Part shown: positions 22,455 to 36,000 of the stretch, piece after piece
How the letters are laid out: each line of letters starts with the position of its first letter
Position numbering within the stretch: position 1 is the first letter of the stretch
Assembly: GCA_914767715.1 (NCBI GenBank)
Contig: OU612074.1
Location: 881,501-945,500, forward strand
Length of the DNA stretch: 64,000 bases
Direction: 5' to 3'
Origin: Membranipora membranacea
Lineage: Eukaryota; Bryozoa; Gymnolaemata; Cheilostomatida; Membraniporidae
Program-made: the position numbers and the translations under genes
Notes under the pieces: model-generated
Told to the model about the DNA's origin: nothing
Database searches by the model: none
Seen by the model: the letters and a program-made list of their open reading frames with translations, nothing else

Positions 22455-22510
22455 CGACTCGAATCCAGGGCACGCCCCAAAGTGCTGATCCAGGGCATGC
22501 TCCAATGTGC
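22455..22510 (+). repeat. Two direct ~25-bp GC-rich repeats
   Basis: CCAGGGCACGCCCCAAAGTG and CCAGGGCATGCTCCAATGTG occur back to back just after the minisatellite, in a GC-rich island of about 100 bp that separates it from the LINE fragment. Confidence 0.7.
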
Positions 22511-22542
22511 TGGGGCACTTCTGGCGCCACAAAACGGAAACA

Positions 22543-23240
22543 TCAGAGCTGGATATGTACATTTAATTCATCAAGTTTGATCATTGTTAGTCTGGTCTCG
22601 TAATCACCCTCATCACTGAGCATAATTATAATACAATACTTCTTATGTCTCTCCAGTCTCTCTTTACACTTCTCTGACATATATGGATACCAACAAAGGG
22701 CAGTGTTTGAAAGGACATATAGAACCCTTGCGAAAGGGTCGAATCCAGATTGTTTAGGTCTTACAATAGCATGCGTTGCCAATTTTGTCTTGTCAATGTC
22801 TTTGTCAAGGTGAAAGTCAAATTTATGATGCTGATGAAAAGTCGCACCCAGCGACTTCACCTCAGTTTGCTGAGACAGACAGACAGACAGACTCTTTCCG
22901 ATACAATAAATGGTGGGATAGAGACAGGGTTCATGGATGTAGACTTTCCAACATTGAGGTGCAGATTCTTATCTTTACAATATCTTGAATTGTATTCTAA
23001 AGTCAGTTTAAGAGGACTACTGTCCTCATAAAATGTTGTTGTTTCATGCATTACACATTCATCCTTTTTGAATGAGTCATACAAAGCAATATCATCTGCA
23101 TATTTGACGTGCAAAAGTCATTTATGAAAATATAAAGAGAAGCGGACCCAGAGCAGTACCTTGAGGAACTCTTATAGAAATATCCTTGAAAGAGGACATG
23201 TACCCTCTGAACTTTTCACAATGCTGACAACCGGTGAATG
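22543..23240 (-). pseudogene. LINE reverse transcriptase fragment
   Basis: Minus-strand frames give ISIRVPQGTALGPLLF then FINDFLHVKYADDIALYD (23170-23080), with an intact YADD box. DKNLHLNVGKS follows (about 22950), and then, in another frame, MKSLGATFHQHHKFDF and TALCWYPYMS (22860-22650). These are consecutive palm and thumb blocks, with a frame change near 22860 at a GACA run. The family differs from the LINE at 3519-6320. The reading continues weakly upstream to about 23290. Non-functional fragment. Confidence 0.8.
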
Positions 23241-23299
23241 AGTTTGAGTAATTTCAGATCAGAATTAAGTCCAATGAGATTCGAAATTGTCAGATCAGG

Positions 23300-25343
23300 A
23301 CGCATTCTGTCAATCGTAATGACTATCAAAAAATCACGAAAACATCCAGTAAGATCATAGACACAATTGATCTGGTCTGAAAATACAGCCTGCAGATGCA
23401 TTGTGGGAATGCTGTTCACAAAATAGGAGTTGTCTTCGAGTTTGCATAAAATGACAACTCCCTGAAAAAGCTTCACTCGAGCATTATTCCTAATTCCCTG
23501 CTGAAAACGACTGGATGTTTTCAACCAAGTGAGACACTTATCCAATATCCATGTACATACATGCAGTAAGTGGGACACTTGATCAAATCTTAGCTGGTGA
23601 TCTGAAATTGAATTAAAACTGTCCCCTTTAATCTCCTACTGAGCCATTGAAAAATAATCTGTATTAGGCCTAGTTCTGATGTAGAAACTTTAAGGCATCT
23701 ATTAATTAGGTATTTTTTGGATTCAGGATTAAGCTTTTTTTTAAATTGTGACTAACTCAATGTATTATCTAAGTTTTGAACTTCAATCCACCAGGAGCTT
23801 CAAAAAAGGAGGTACTGCAGCTCTAGCCTTGTCATGCGCCCTTTTATAAAAAAGTAGCCGCTTGACAAGGCTACTGCAGCTCACTAAAGAGCTGGCATTA
23901 CAACAGATGATGAACAACACACCCAAATAAAACTCATCATCAATTAATAATTAATTAGAAAATAAACTAAAAATTCTGACAAAGGCAGAGAAACCGCTAT
24001 ATCTAATAAGCATTGCATGTAGCTTTCCTTTTCTCTAAGATCATTTCCAGGTCTGTAGCATTAGGGGAGCCAGGTAGGTACGCTCTGCCACCCCTAGAAT
24101 GCTGAACAGAGTGGCCTAAAAATGCTGTAATTGAATATTCCATGTCAGAATCAGCTCATTTGGGACTTCAGTTTGCTATTTATATCACTAAAACGCTTTG
24201 GAGGCTTGGGACTGGGGTCACAGGAGGAGCTTACACTACTCAAACTGATGTTTTTTTTTCACGCCTTCATGAATTATCCCCTAATACTTTTCCTGAACTA
24301 CGTGCCTGTATCCTCTAGCAGCACAAGATAGAATACGTCTAATCCTCACTCTCAAGGCCAGGCGCATATATGTGGGCTTTCATAACTATGAAAAGAAGCA
24401 TGCTAAAAAGGCATCGATCATCATTACGGGAGCGTGATCCCAGTGAACTCAGTGATCTTAGTGAACTCCTTTAGATGTTTAAGGTTAATCAAATAGTATC
24501 AGCTCACATAGGGTAAGAAAGGAGATCCTGAGTAATACAATCAAAAATATTCAATCTATATCTTATCCTGCTCTGTAGCCCAGATACGCCTGTTGTGTTA
24601 GGCAGCCTGGCAGCAGTCTTGTTATAGATTGGGTGGTTGCCTTGTCGGGCATACCAATGTTGTTTATTTGGTCTTCAATGGATGGCATGGCGAATCGACA
24701 TTGCTGGAGTAATGTCTAAGCAGCAATATTCACTTTTCGATTACCTTTCACTGAAATCCTATATTCAGCTCTGACTTCTTTCTTTAAATTATGTTGCATG
24801 AAATTATGTTTTGGGTTGTCAGCCGGCACATGTCAGGACCCTGTTTCACAAAAAAACAGGTTTAATAATGAATTGCCGGGCGATAATTTCCAATTATTCA
24901 GTCTGCTAAACAACAGGCATTCTCCAGGTTAAACACGTCATGCCTGTCGGAGCGCGCGCCTTGGTCGAAGAACGTGTCAACAGTAGAATACATCAAAATA
25001 CGACACCCCGCCCGAACCAAAAAAGATCTGAACCTTTGATCTTTAACCGGAGCTCAGGCTTTGCTCAAACAGCAACAAGCTTAGCACTAGAAGTATGAAC
25101 ACCCAGGAGATTTTACACATAAAAAATTCATTGAAGTGATAAAAGATCCATACAGCTCTTTTTCTCAATACCAGACTCATTTCTATTTTGATCATACCGG
25201 GAGAAGGCATTTACCAGTGACATCTTATTTTCTAAAGTCATCAATTATAAAAGCAGCAAATAATCTATTTGTGATGTAGACTGCTGTTGACCTTGAGGTT
25301 ACAGTTTAATGCCTCCAATATACATTTTTTTCCTCTACCGTAA
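23300..25343. other. Non-coding sequence, one short inverted repeat
   Basis: No exon recognised. At 23825-23880, TAGCCTTGTCA and TGACAAGGCTA form an 11-bp inverted repeat about 30 nt apart, with a direct repeat TACTGCAGCTC overlapping both arms. Confidence 0.45.
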
Positions 25344-25440
25344 ATGACGTATATGACGTATATGACGTATATGACGTATATGACTAATATGACGTATATG
25401 ACGTATATGACGTATATGACGTCTATGACGTATATGACGC
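25344..25440. repeat. 9-bp array containing a CRE-like core
   Basis: About ten copies of ATGACGTAT in direct tandem, with three variant units. Each carries TGACGTAT, close to the CREB/ATF site TGACGTCA. No gene is close enough to argue for a regulatory role. Confidence 0.85.
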
Positions 25441-25504
25441 AATAATCATGAAAAATTCTTCTTTTAAATCTAATGCGCGCAGTATATTGTTTTTGTATTT
25501 AGAC

Positions 25505-25541
25505 ATTGATAGTATTGATAGTATTGATAGTATTGATAGTA
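25505..25541. repeat. Short 9-bp tandem repeat
   Basis: Four copies of ATTGATAGT, 65 bp after the CRE-like array. Confidence 0.85.
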
Positions 25542-25770
25542 TATAACAGTGTGTTCTTACATTTAACAATTTTACATTGCTTAAAAGATAGTTAATATAT
25601 AGGCTATATGGTGAGGAGCAGCGGCAGCCTAGGATCCCTGGCTATGATCAGAACAGTTGCTACAATTTAGCACGCTAGACTTACAGAAATACAGTATAAA
25701 TATACCACTACCCTGTGTGTACTACAAAAGTATAGTGGACCCTCGTCAGTTTGCTAAATAAGCAACCATG

Positions 25771-25910
25771 CGGACTTTCAATTAGAGTGAAAAATGTATA
25801 TTATTGCTATCAGTTTGCTCAAGATAATTTGGTCATTGGCCTTTCAGTTAGAAAAATTTGATCTGGAGCGATCCAAAAGTGATTTTGGCTTGAATTGAAA
25901 GACCTCCCTG
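25771..25910. mobile_element. Short MITE-like copy related to 27637
   Basis: Its left end has GACTTTCAATTAGAG and its right end TTGAATTGAAAGACCTCC, matching the terminal repeat of the element at 27637-27888. An internal CTTTCAGTTAGAAAAA suggests nesting or rearrangement. Confidence 0.5.
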
Positions 25911-27636
25911 CGTCACATATTAACCCCAAATATTAGTGCCATCATCCTGAAACTGTTTCGGGCACTGATATGAATCTCCTCTGTCAGTGGTAAAATAAAC
26001 AGTATGGCTTCTTTGAAGATGTTCCATCAGTATATAGCTATGTGTCAGTTGATTTAGTAATAAGTCTTCTAGAACTCAGGCAAACCTGCTCTATAAATGG
26101 TGAGCCAGGGAGCCAATCAAAAAGTAGGAAAGTCTGCCAAAAAAACCATACACGAACAGCCATTTACTTGTGCAGGGTCAGATCAAGAAGTTAGCGCTGC
26201 AGGTTTCTCAACATTCCAAGGAAGGTTAAACGGGACTTGGATCATTTACTCTATATAGAGATAAATCAGAACTATGAGCTGATGCTAAAGGCGTCCTGTG
26301 CTGTACGCTTCATAAAGGTAAGGCCGGTGGTCGCCTGTATAGGCAATATATATCAACTTCAGCTTCAACACCTACTCAGGTGCTGCGTAGATCCAATGAA
26401 TTATGTATGATTTTTGTTTTGTTTCTCATCATAATTGCACAGCTTCAACATATCTGCCTTACCCTACAACCATAAGACCGTTCAGCAGGGAACCACAGAA
26501 TAAGAGTTCCTTAGCTTAAAGTTAGTGAAGTTGACGGCGTAGCTAATACGAAAACCAGATGGCATATTCAAAATACCTCATTGACAACCAGAATGGCTAC
26601 GTCTCAGCACCGCTAAGCTATGGAACTCTATCCCATTCTGTGTTGGAGATGGATAAAGTGGTGCTTGGTTGAACTGACTTGGAGCACGACTGGTCGGTGA
26701 ATCTCCCATCCTAAATATCTATGATGAGGGCTGGTGAGCTGGTGAATTGGCCTTTTCATTCACAGTTTATATTATCCAAGACGCTCTACGTTGGACAGCT
26801 TTTAGCTTATTTGAGTATGTTTTTTGATCCGAAGCCCAATAGGTTCGGTTTTTGGTAGGCGTCCTTCCATCCCATAATGAAAAGATACAACCACCAACCC
26901 TGGGCGGTGTATGAGCACATCAACTGGTCAAATCTAAACTGGTCAGTATCCTGTCTGCAAATATAAAATTTATTCATGAAGAGAGCCAGTGGAAATGAAG
27001 GACTGTGTAAGCAGGGAGTTAGGGACAACTCCCAACTCCCAAACTCAGCAATTAATAATGAGCAAGCTTAAAAGTTGTGCTCTCATGCCAATGACTTTGA
27101 TCTCTAGAAAAAGGAACAGAGCCTCAAAATTCAATAGTCTAAGACATATGATTACAGCTCAGTGAGTAGTAAATATAGTAAGACTTGTGAGCTTTTGAGT
27201 GGGAGAGGGAGTATTTTCTTCTCAGATAACATTAATTAACCATCATCATGGTTTAATTTGCAGATATTGATCTAAATAATTGAAAAGATTACTGGGGAAG
27301 GACATTCTGCTCTGTCAAGGTGAGATTTTTAATTTTACAGTCAATTCTCGAAGAGAGATATAGATAAAGGGATGGGTATATTATTATAATAAATAATATA
27401 TTATATAATATATGGAAAATAGAATTGTAAGTTATTCTACTCTATCTATCTATCTATTGAATATTGTTCAACATCAGGTTCAATTAATAATCTATTTAAT
27501 GAAAGCTTCTCTCCTTGTATGTTGTTCTGTCACATGTAGTCCTCATGCCAGTTTATATTTACCTTGCTAGTTAGTAAACATCATTTTTTGGTTCATTTAT
27601 TTTAACAACTTTATTGATTATCATACGAGAAAGAAT
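25911..27636. other. Non-coding sequence without recognised feature
   Basis: No exon, RNA gene or element could be supported on either strand. Confidence 0.45.
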
Positions 27637-27888
27637 CTGGGGGGTCTTTCAATTAGAAACAGCCAAAATCGCAATCTTATCGCTCACTCAGTGAGTGAGC
27701 GATACCTGCTAGGGGTCTCGCTTTCAGATCGCTCAGAGTCAGTCACTTGATGGAACCATATATATACATTCTGAGTGAGCGATTTTCTCTACTTGAAACA
27801 CCAAGTGAGTGATAATTTGAGCGATGTCATAGTCAGTGATAACTTGCTTTAGTAAAGGATCACTCTTTCTAATTGAAAGACCCCCCAG
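27637..27888. mobile_element. MITE with 23-bp perfect TIRs
   Basis: CTGGGGGGTCTTTCAATTAG at the left is matched by CTAATTGAAAGACCCCCCAG at the right, and the match extends three more bases inward (AAA/TTT). The 250-bp interior is non-coding and contains further short palindromes built from GTGAGTGAGCGAT-type motifs. Confidence 0.85.
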
Positions 27889-28813
27889 ACTGTCTCTTTT
27901 TAAATAAACTGCTTGAAGACAAAATAATGATGGTAATTACTTGAATTGATAGTAAATTCATAGACTATCATTTTTGTGTAAGGCCATTCATTCCACCATG
28001 AATCTTTGCTTGGTCTGTGTGATGGTGATTGAGTGACAATGTGTGAAGTTTGTTATTTTCTACAACTGTTCTTTTAAAAAAAGCAATAACCTTCAATTTT
28101 CCTTCCCAAGTTCAACAGATCAAAATGAATATTGTACATGACCTGACGGCAGTTTAAGATTTTATTGCAGAGCTGGCTAAATTTATCCTTATTTTTCATC
28201 ATGTAAAGGTGATGATGAGGATGCATTCCACCCTCTCTTTTTGTCAACAAACGAGTTGATGCAGCCCAATTAATTAATTAACTTGGACCAGCCTTTTGTT
28301 TCATGGTTTCTCATTAAAGTTAACACACTGTGCAACAGTAGAGGTTTCTCTTCGTTGGTTGATGGAAAATTTGAATGTGGTGGCGACTGATGTGGTATAT
28401 ATGTTGGTGATGTTAATACATTGGAGAAGAAGCTCATCAAGTTTTCACGCATTGGTAATTTCGATGATGCGAACCTTAAACACGTGACAGCAGGGACTTT
28501 TTTAGTAAGAGGCAGACTTCTTACTAGCGCTCCAACTTCTGTACAGATAAGCTGCAGAATATAGATACCATGAGTCTATATTTGGAAAGTTGTCATGGCG
28601 ATGTGCCAAAAGGTCAAAAGGCGTGACCCGACCATCACTGAGGGCTATATACACAGAACTGTTATAGGATTCTTAGTAGTAGCCTATGGATATATCTGTA
28701 CCGAGTCTAAAAATTATTATGACAGTCACTGAGACAAAAAAATTGTTTTTTTGTTTTTTTTTCTTTCTTAACGTTTGTGTCATAGACGTAGATATAGTGG
28801 GAGGTTGTAGGAA
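27889..28813. other. Non-coding sequence without recognised feature
   Basis: Nothing supportable apart from short AT-rich palindromic runs such as TTAATTAATTAA near 28270. Confidence 0.45.
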
Positions 28814-29283
28814 AAGAGTGTATGGGTATACGGTAGAATCGGGAGTAAAGAGTGTATGGGTATACGGTAGAATCGGGAGTAAAGAGTGTATGGGTATACG
28901 GTAGAATCGGGAGTAAAGAGTGTATGGGTATACGGTAGAATCAGGAATAAAGAGTGTATGGGTATACGGTAGAATCGGGAGTAAAGAGTGTATGGGTAGA
29001 ATCGGGAGTAAAGATTGTATGGGTATACGGTAGAATCGGGAGTAAAGAGTGTATGGGTAGATTCGGGAGTAAAGAGTGTATGGGTATACGGTAGAATCGG
29101 GAGTGGAGTGTATGGGTATATGGTTGAATCGGGAGTAAAGAGTGTATGGGTATAAGGTAGAATCGGAAGTAAAGAGTGTATGGGTATACGGTAGAATCGG
29201 GAGTAAAGAGTGTATGGGTATACGGTAGAATCGGGAGTAAAGAGTGTATGGGTATACGGTAGAATCGGGAGTAAAGAGTAAGA
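28814..29283. repeat. 34-bp minisatellite, 14 units
   Basis: The unit begins AGAGTGTATGGGTATACGG and continues TAGAATCGGGAGTAA. Fourteen starts can be counted. Units six and eight lack the TATACGG part, and unit nine is shortened at its end. A 217-codon minus-strand frame across it is a by-product of the stop-free unit. Confidence 0.9.
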
Positions 29284-29898
29284 TGTATAATTTACTTCTA
29301 GCTCCCAATCTCAAACAAATAGGCAAGTAAGAATGGAACTGAACAGCACAGTTTATCCCTATTTATCAACAATATATTCCGGTCACGTCATGCAGTCAGG
29401 GCCTCCTGACCTATTTAGATAATATTTACTCAAATAATAAATATCTGACGGAGGAGTTGAGTTGCCATTGGTCAAGTTTGTATAGTCTTAATTGCCTTTT
29501 ATACTAATGGGGCCAACATTTCATCAAACTCTTTTTATCTTTTTGTGATGCATGTTTTCGTCCTAGTCTTCATGAAATGATTTATGTCTGTGGCTTAATA
29601 GTTCCTGCATGAATTAACACAAGTTATAAGAAATATTCTTCAGGGCCTACTAAAAGATACTGTCTCTTATCACTAAACTTAGTTTTTTTATGGACAGGGA
29701 AAGATTTTCACAAACACAAAGAACTAAACAACTTATCAAGTAAAGCCTATAATATTTCAGAGATAAGTTGAATGCTTTGTAGTTAGACCTACCTATTATA
29801 TAATATTTTACCCATCATTCATATAATAATTGTAGATGTATATTACAAGTTATATTTATATTATAAAGCCTTAGTACATGTTGATATTATATTTATAG

Positions 29899-30036
29899 AC
29901 TGAGAGCAGAGGGGGTGGCCGCACTGCAGTGATGATGGACCTTGTGGGTAGGATGAATCGTATTGGGCGTACTCCCGGTGAGGTGATGACTAAAGGCTAT
30001 ATACCGGCAGCTCAGCTATATGACAACCCGGAGCAG
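29899..30036 (+). CDS. MADF gene exon 1 (probable start)
   Basis: Acceptor ATTTATAG ends at 29898 and donor CAG|GTGAGC lies at 30037. The frame reads MMDLVGRMNRIGRTPG and ends LYDNPEQ. The tandem ATG codons at 29932 and 29935 are the first in the frame of this exon; the 11 codons before them could be untranslated or come from a further upstream exon. It joins in phase 0 to LTLIRSV of the next exon. Confidence 0.65.
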
Positions 30037-33000
30037 GTGAGCTGAGAGGGGCCAGTAAGCGGCACTGCCAGGCTGCTATATACAGGTTGTCAGGGAGACA
30101 TAGAGGCTGTCATGTGTCATATCTTATTTATGCCGGATCCGGCTGTGGTTTTTTACAATAGAACAAAATCTAGTGAGTTTGATGTTAGATTGAGACACGT
30201 CCATGGGCCCAGTCATGAGCAGTTCCACATGAACTGTTGTCCTGTAATAATTGTTATACAACTTTGTATGTATATACTGTGATTGTGATGCCAAGGTTAC
30301 GCTCCCTGATGATACAGGCCTATACTTTGCCTTTCTGTTCGATGTGAACTCTGGGTTCATGACATGTTAGAAGGAAATGGGTGACCTTGGGATCTCTCAG
30401 TTATTAATATACTTACTATTTAGTACAGTAGGCCTATATTATGTAGGCCTAGATATTGCCTGTTTCCTAACTTTTCCTATAATTATGAAAGCTGCTTGGA
30501 ATTTGATTATGTGGTCACAATGCATGTTTTTTTTTAAATGCAATCATTGATAAGTTGATTAGTTTTTTGATAAATGACCTGAAAAAAACAATACAGTAAT
30601 GAATAAGTTCACGGCCTGGTTGACTTATTTTTTGAATTTCATTCTTTTGTTCACAGCTTGCAGAAGCCCACATCATTTGAAAAGCTTAATCTCCGTTATG
30701 AGTCTTTTTTCTGTTTAGCGCTTTATTTACTCTATTGATTCCACTCTATTCATACGATGTGTTTGTGTTTGTCCACTCCTTTTGGCCGGGCTTTTTTAAG
30801 CGCTTTGTCCGTTGTGTGTTTGCCTTGTTTGCCGGCTGACCGGGGATGAATGGTCAGTGCGTTGTATTATACGTTAGACTTGTTTACTGTAGAACCTGAC
30901 CCTGATACGAAGTGTAGAGAAGAGAGAATCCCTGTATAATATCGGCAGTGGAGGTGTGGGCAAAGAGAAACGAGAGGAGGCAAGGAAACTATGGGACGCC
31001 ATCTCTTCTGAGATCAATCTACCAGGTCTCTAAACACAAACTCATATTAGTTCTCATTCTTGTAGCTTACTGAGGGAACATCTCACGTGAGGATTGTAAA
31101 CTCAACAACAACGTAAAAAAGCTACCATATTTACTAAAAAAAACAACCTATATTATATCTCTATATTATATACTGCGGCATGACCGAGAATTGTTGAGGA
31201 TTTTGGATTTTTTTACCGCAAATGGTACTTGTGGTACTTTAATCCGCCACAGACTGCATCACGCATTTATTCAGAGAAAGCCTCGCTCCCAGCCAGTGAC
31301 GGTATCAAAAATATAAATTATGTCATTAAAATAGATATCAAAAAGATTAGTAATGGGGTTAAATTTAAATGAGAAGCAACCAAATCATCTGGCAGCTGGG
31401 CAGGTGGGCTACATGTAAATCTGTGAAATCTGCTGAGTCAAAATGGAACCCATCAATCTGATGCGGTGACATTTATCCGCCCGTAAAAACCGCTTATCTC
31501 TTTTTTCTGTTTGAACGATGGGCTCTATAAGATAAGCCTGGCCTACTTAATGACCCGCCAGCGACACTGCGCCGATGCAAAAATGTAAACAAAAAAATGC
31601 TGGCCAATTCCTTAGATCTATTGTTCTCTTTTGTGTGCAATGTATGTATTGACCATTATTTTTACGCTTGTTTGGCAAAAGAAAATACTAATAGCCGTAG
31701 GTGTAGGAAATCAAATATGCTGGTACTGTTGCACTTGGTTTGACCTCTTTGTCCCCTCAAAATCTACCCACACACCCCATCACGACCTACCCACCCACCC
31801 TTCGTCACAACCTACCCGACCCCCTGCTGGGCCTGATGCACTTGGTATGACCTTTTAGTTTATTATGAGTCCCCTCAAAATCTTCCCACAAGCGAAGGCC
31901 CTTCTGTTCATTTTGTATGTTTAGATTCATCGCTACCACCAAATACATTCCGACCAGTGTAGATTGTTGTTGTGAAAGATCCAAACTAAATGTTCACACA
32001 GTTCCACCTATCCATGCCCCGTGAAGCCATCAGACTTACTGACAGGTAATTTGATGAGTAAGTTCCTGTGTCTTGTTGTTACAGCTGATGAGTGTAAGTC
32101 TAGATGGGGACACTTACGTAGTGACTTCAGGGGTAAAGTGAAGGCTTATCACGCTACTGGCAGAGTACACCATAAGGAGTGGATATACTACAGCGCTCTA
32201 GAGTTCCTCATACCATATATCAAAACTCACAAACACAGTGCCACGTAAGTCTACGTCATGTGTGTAACCAATGAGGGGGGGGGGGGGCTAAAACAGGGAT
32301 CAGTTAACATACTTAAGAGGAGTAAGGAGTTAGCTTAGCTACTTTGTGGATGTCTTAATGTTGGCTAGCCCCAATATTGGTTAGCTGAGTTAGGAGCCCA
32401 TAAAATGTAAAGAAGGGGTGTAAATTTTAGCTCTTCATAAATTGTAATATTTCAAGGCGGACTGGATCTCGTGCTAATACGTTACGTCTATAAGGTGATA
32501 TATGTTCTTAACTTCTTAGTTTTTTGATAGGTATGAATCATAACTAAGAGAAATAAACGTAACCCATCTGACCTACAGCCTACACCGATCTAAACAAAAC
32601 TTTAGTCCAGTAAACATTGGGAACGTCACTAATAAGTAACTCATTAATATCCTGCTCCAAGTATTCACAGCGCAACCTGTCCTCTTCATAGTACTTGTTA
32701 GAAGTATGGTATCTGGATGGAAGCTGCCTCCTTCGGTGGCTAGCTGACTCTTGTGGCCAACTTTTTCAAAAAAAATTATGGTTGCTCCATTCCCTGAACA
32801 AGAAAATGAATTTTTTGCGTAGTCGTAACGATTATTATCTTTCTCTGAAAGCCTTTAGCTGAAAACATTTCTCCTTTTTTTGCTACAGTAGCAGAATGAT
32901 GATGGTAGAAAAGTCATTTATTTTTAACCAGATGGCAAAACAACAAGCTGTTTAAGTACACTGCTGGTATGTTACAGCAATGTGAGGGTAAAAAGCGTAA

Positions 33001-36000
33001 CCTGCGGGCTAGGTCAACTTTACTATAGGGGAGGAGGTTAGACACCTACATCTTTCCACGAAATCGGGAGAAAGATTTATTATAATCTGGTTAAATCTTT
33101 CAACTTGAAAAAAGCGTAACCTGCGGGCTAGGTCAGCTTCACTATAGGGGAGGGGCTTAGACGCCTACAGCTTTCCACGAAATCTAGAGAAAGAGTTATT
33201 ATAATCTGGTTAATTTTTTCAACTTGAAAAATATCATGTTGCTCAAAATAAGACACGCTGACACGCCATCAATCACGAATACAGTTTAATCCGTTGAAAA
33301 ATTTCATGTTTCGTCCCTACATTGTGTACAGAGAAGACTTAATCATTCTTCGAGGGGGGTTGGACCTCTAGAGCTCCGTGTGTCCGTTACAGCACAGCCC
33401 TAATATGGTGTGTTGTGAAGGTCAACACAATGACCATCATATGAATTAATGACCTAACAATATGACAGGTCTGTCAGGTAACCGCCTGGTGACTGTCGCT
33501 CTCGCAAGCTTCAATGACCTTGACAAAAATTCACTTTTTTTGCTTTATTAAGGTGTCACTCACTATCACCCGTCCCTAAGTGTTGGGCCTACACGATGGT
33601 CCCAGAGATAACCCCTAGTTAATACTCGCTATCAACATCATCGATCTTAAGTATTCACTTAACAACTTTGCCCTTAAAATTCTTATCATCATTTTTTGAG
33701 ATGATGTGGTTTGGGAATTCTAAAGCTATAATGGACTATTTGGTATCTGTTATTGGCACAAAATCAGTGATCCATATAAATCACAAAAAAGCCAATGCCT
33801 TGTTTTATTGCTGTGCAGTCAGCATGAAAAATGATAAAAAAAGATGTAAAAACCTTTCATGTCAGACATGCGATCTGTGCGATTGCGCTGTTAATCTTAA
33901 TCAATGTCAAAAGAAAGTTGGGATGTTTTTTTGATCAGGTTAAACCCGGATTCTAAGGACCATTGCAACACAGGTTTCATATATTTGACTTTATTTATTC
34001 AAAAACTATGTCACTCGCTTATGTTGCAACATTTTTCTAACTTTTTTGCCTTGCCATGTTCAAAGCTAACATGCAACCTAATCTTAAACCAAAGTCCCCT
34101 CAAAAACTAAAGATAACGTTGGCTCCAGACAGAACAATTTTGGCCGCCTTGCTAAACCTTTTGCATACAGTCTATGAACAACAGACAACAACACTTTTCT
34201 GTTACTTGTGAAAATACAATCTTTGGTACTGTTCCAAGTGAGAAATTTTCAGACTACCGGCAGGATTAAGGCATTTGAAGTAAATCTCTCGTTTTTTTGC
34301 TGTGTAATTTGTTCCTTTTTTGTAGGCCGGAGATCCCCCTAGCTACGCAGGCAATTCCTAAGAAGCAGTTTGGACGGCCGCTCTCTCACATCGATATGGG
34401 TAACCTCCCACCTTACTATGCTGCTCCAGTAAACCCACCATATCCCCCTGCTGCTCACCAGCCCGTCATGGCGCCTTCTCCGGCAAAACAAGCCAGATAC
34501 TCAAACGATTCGTCCGATAAGTCAGCTGTAGGAATACCCAAGTACTACAGCTCAGGTAGTATGAGCCAAGACAATTCTCCAGCAGAGAGGAATAACAATC
34601 ATTACATGCCATCAGATAGAGTAGAAAACGCGAGTGAAATAGATTCAGATTCAATGTGTGTTATTAGTTCAGAGGAGTCGGACACCGCCCCTGATGTCCC
34701 CACTACCGTACCTCAGGAGCCTCAGGCTAGAACACTTATAAGAAATAAGAGAAAGAAGGGCCGGCCGCTCAAGGTAGTATTAGGAGGCAGCAGCAGACAC
34801 TCACGGCTTATCAGTGAGAGAGAACACAACTTATCAGTACAGGGTCAGCCTTCACCTCCTACATTAACTAAAGCGCCCTCTGCTGTGACTAAGACAGCCT
34901 CTGCAGCTGTAGTATCGACTCATTCTACTGGCCATAAATCTGTGTTAATATCTGCTCATCATCTCCCACATCAAGCTGACACAAACTCACCTAGAAATCC
35001 CAACATATTCATAGCCGAGAGTTCGGCTCCATGGGCGGGGGCTCATCCACATCCAGCCAATCATATACCAGTACCTACTCAAGCTCCACCTACTCAAGAA
35101 GAACCCACACTGCTCGTGACGATCACCGACACGACTAATATACAGCGCATGTTCTGTCAGAAGATTACTTATCAAGAAGCTGCCAACCTTAATCTACGAG
35201 ATTTTTTTGTACAGAGATGGGAGCAGGTGAACGGAGTGGGAGTAACAGGTTTGTTCTCCTCCTGTCTTATATCACACTGGTCATGTGATCACTGCTGCCT
35301 CGTGGGTAACTCTGATCAGTAGAGCATGAATCACGCCGTGGAGCCCTAGAACTCTCTATGGGGGTTTCGTGGGACGACCCGAAGGTCAATTTCTAGTACC
35401 ATCAGTTCAAAGGTTTAATATACACTATCCATCAGAGTTACACGTGAAAGTTGTGTAATATTTCAGGCATTACTCACCAATCGAAGAAATAGAGAGAGTT
35501 TAACTACCTAAGTCACCGAGTCAATCGGGCAGTTTTTCCCTCTTTCTTCCTTCAAGTGAATTAATTTAACGTAACACACGATTGTCGCCATCTTAGAGCC
35601 AAAATTTATAGGCCCCATCAATCCAGGATATACCAGGGCATACATTCACAATCAAAACCGTAAACATTTATGTTGTAATTTATAATTTTATACATGTTTA
35701 TTCAAAAACCAGCAGTGACATCATAACCCTAACTTCCTACTGGATTGGTTGTGTAGCCTTCATTTCTGTTAATTCATATTTCTGATCACTCTGTTTGATG
35801 ATCCAAGTAAAAAGAGCCCAAGCTAATTACCATAAGCTTCCAAAATTGTGAAACCTTTAAACCCATAAAACTGCATGTGTGAAGCGAGCTTGTCAAAAAT
35901 ACATGCAATATTCTTTGGAAGTCTATCAAAGGAATGCGACTTGTTTGGACGAAGCAGTAAAAATACAATATTTCTATGATAGCATAATAACTAATGACTT

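Noticed and set aside
21247-22488. A 413-codon plus-strand frame and two overlapping long frames
   Set aside because: They are produced by the stop-free 10/11-bp minisatellite; three overlapping frames give the same kind of repeat translation and there is no splice or domain evidence.
25344-25440. Possible CRISPR-like array
   Set aside because: Units are contiguous with no spacers, and the genome is animal; it is a simple tandem repeat.
28673-29326. A 217-codon minus-strand frame of repeated Tyr/Pro/Leu
   Set aside because: It is the translation of the 34-bp minisatellite; 34 bp is not a multiple of three and all units stay open, giving a 34-residue false repeat.
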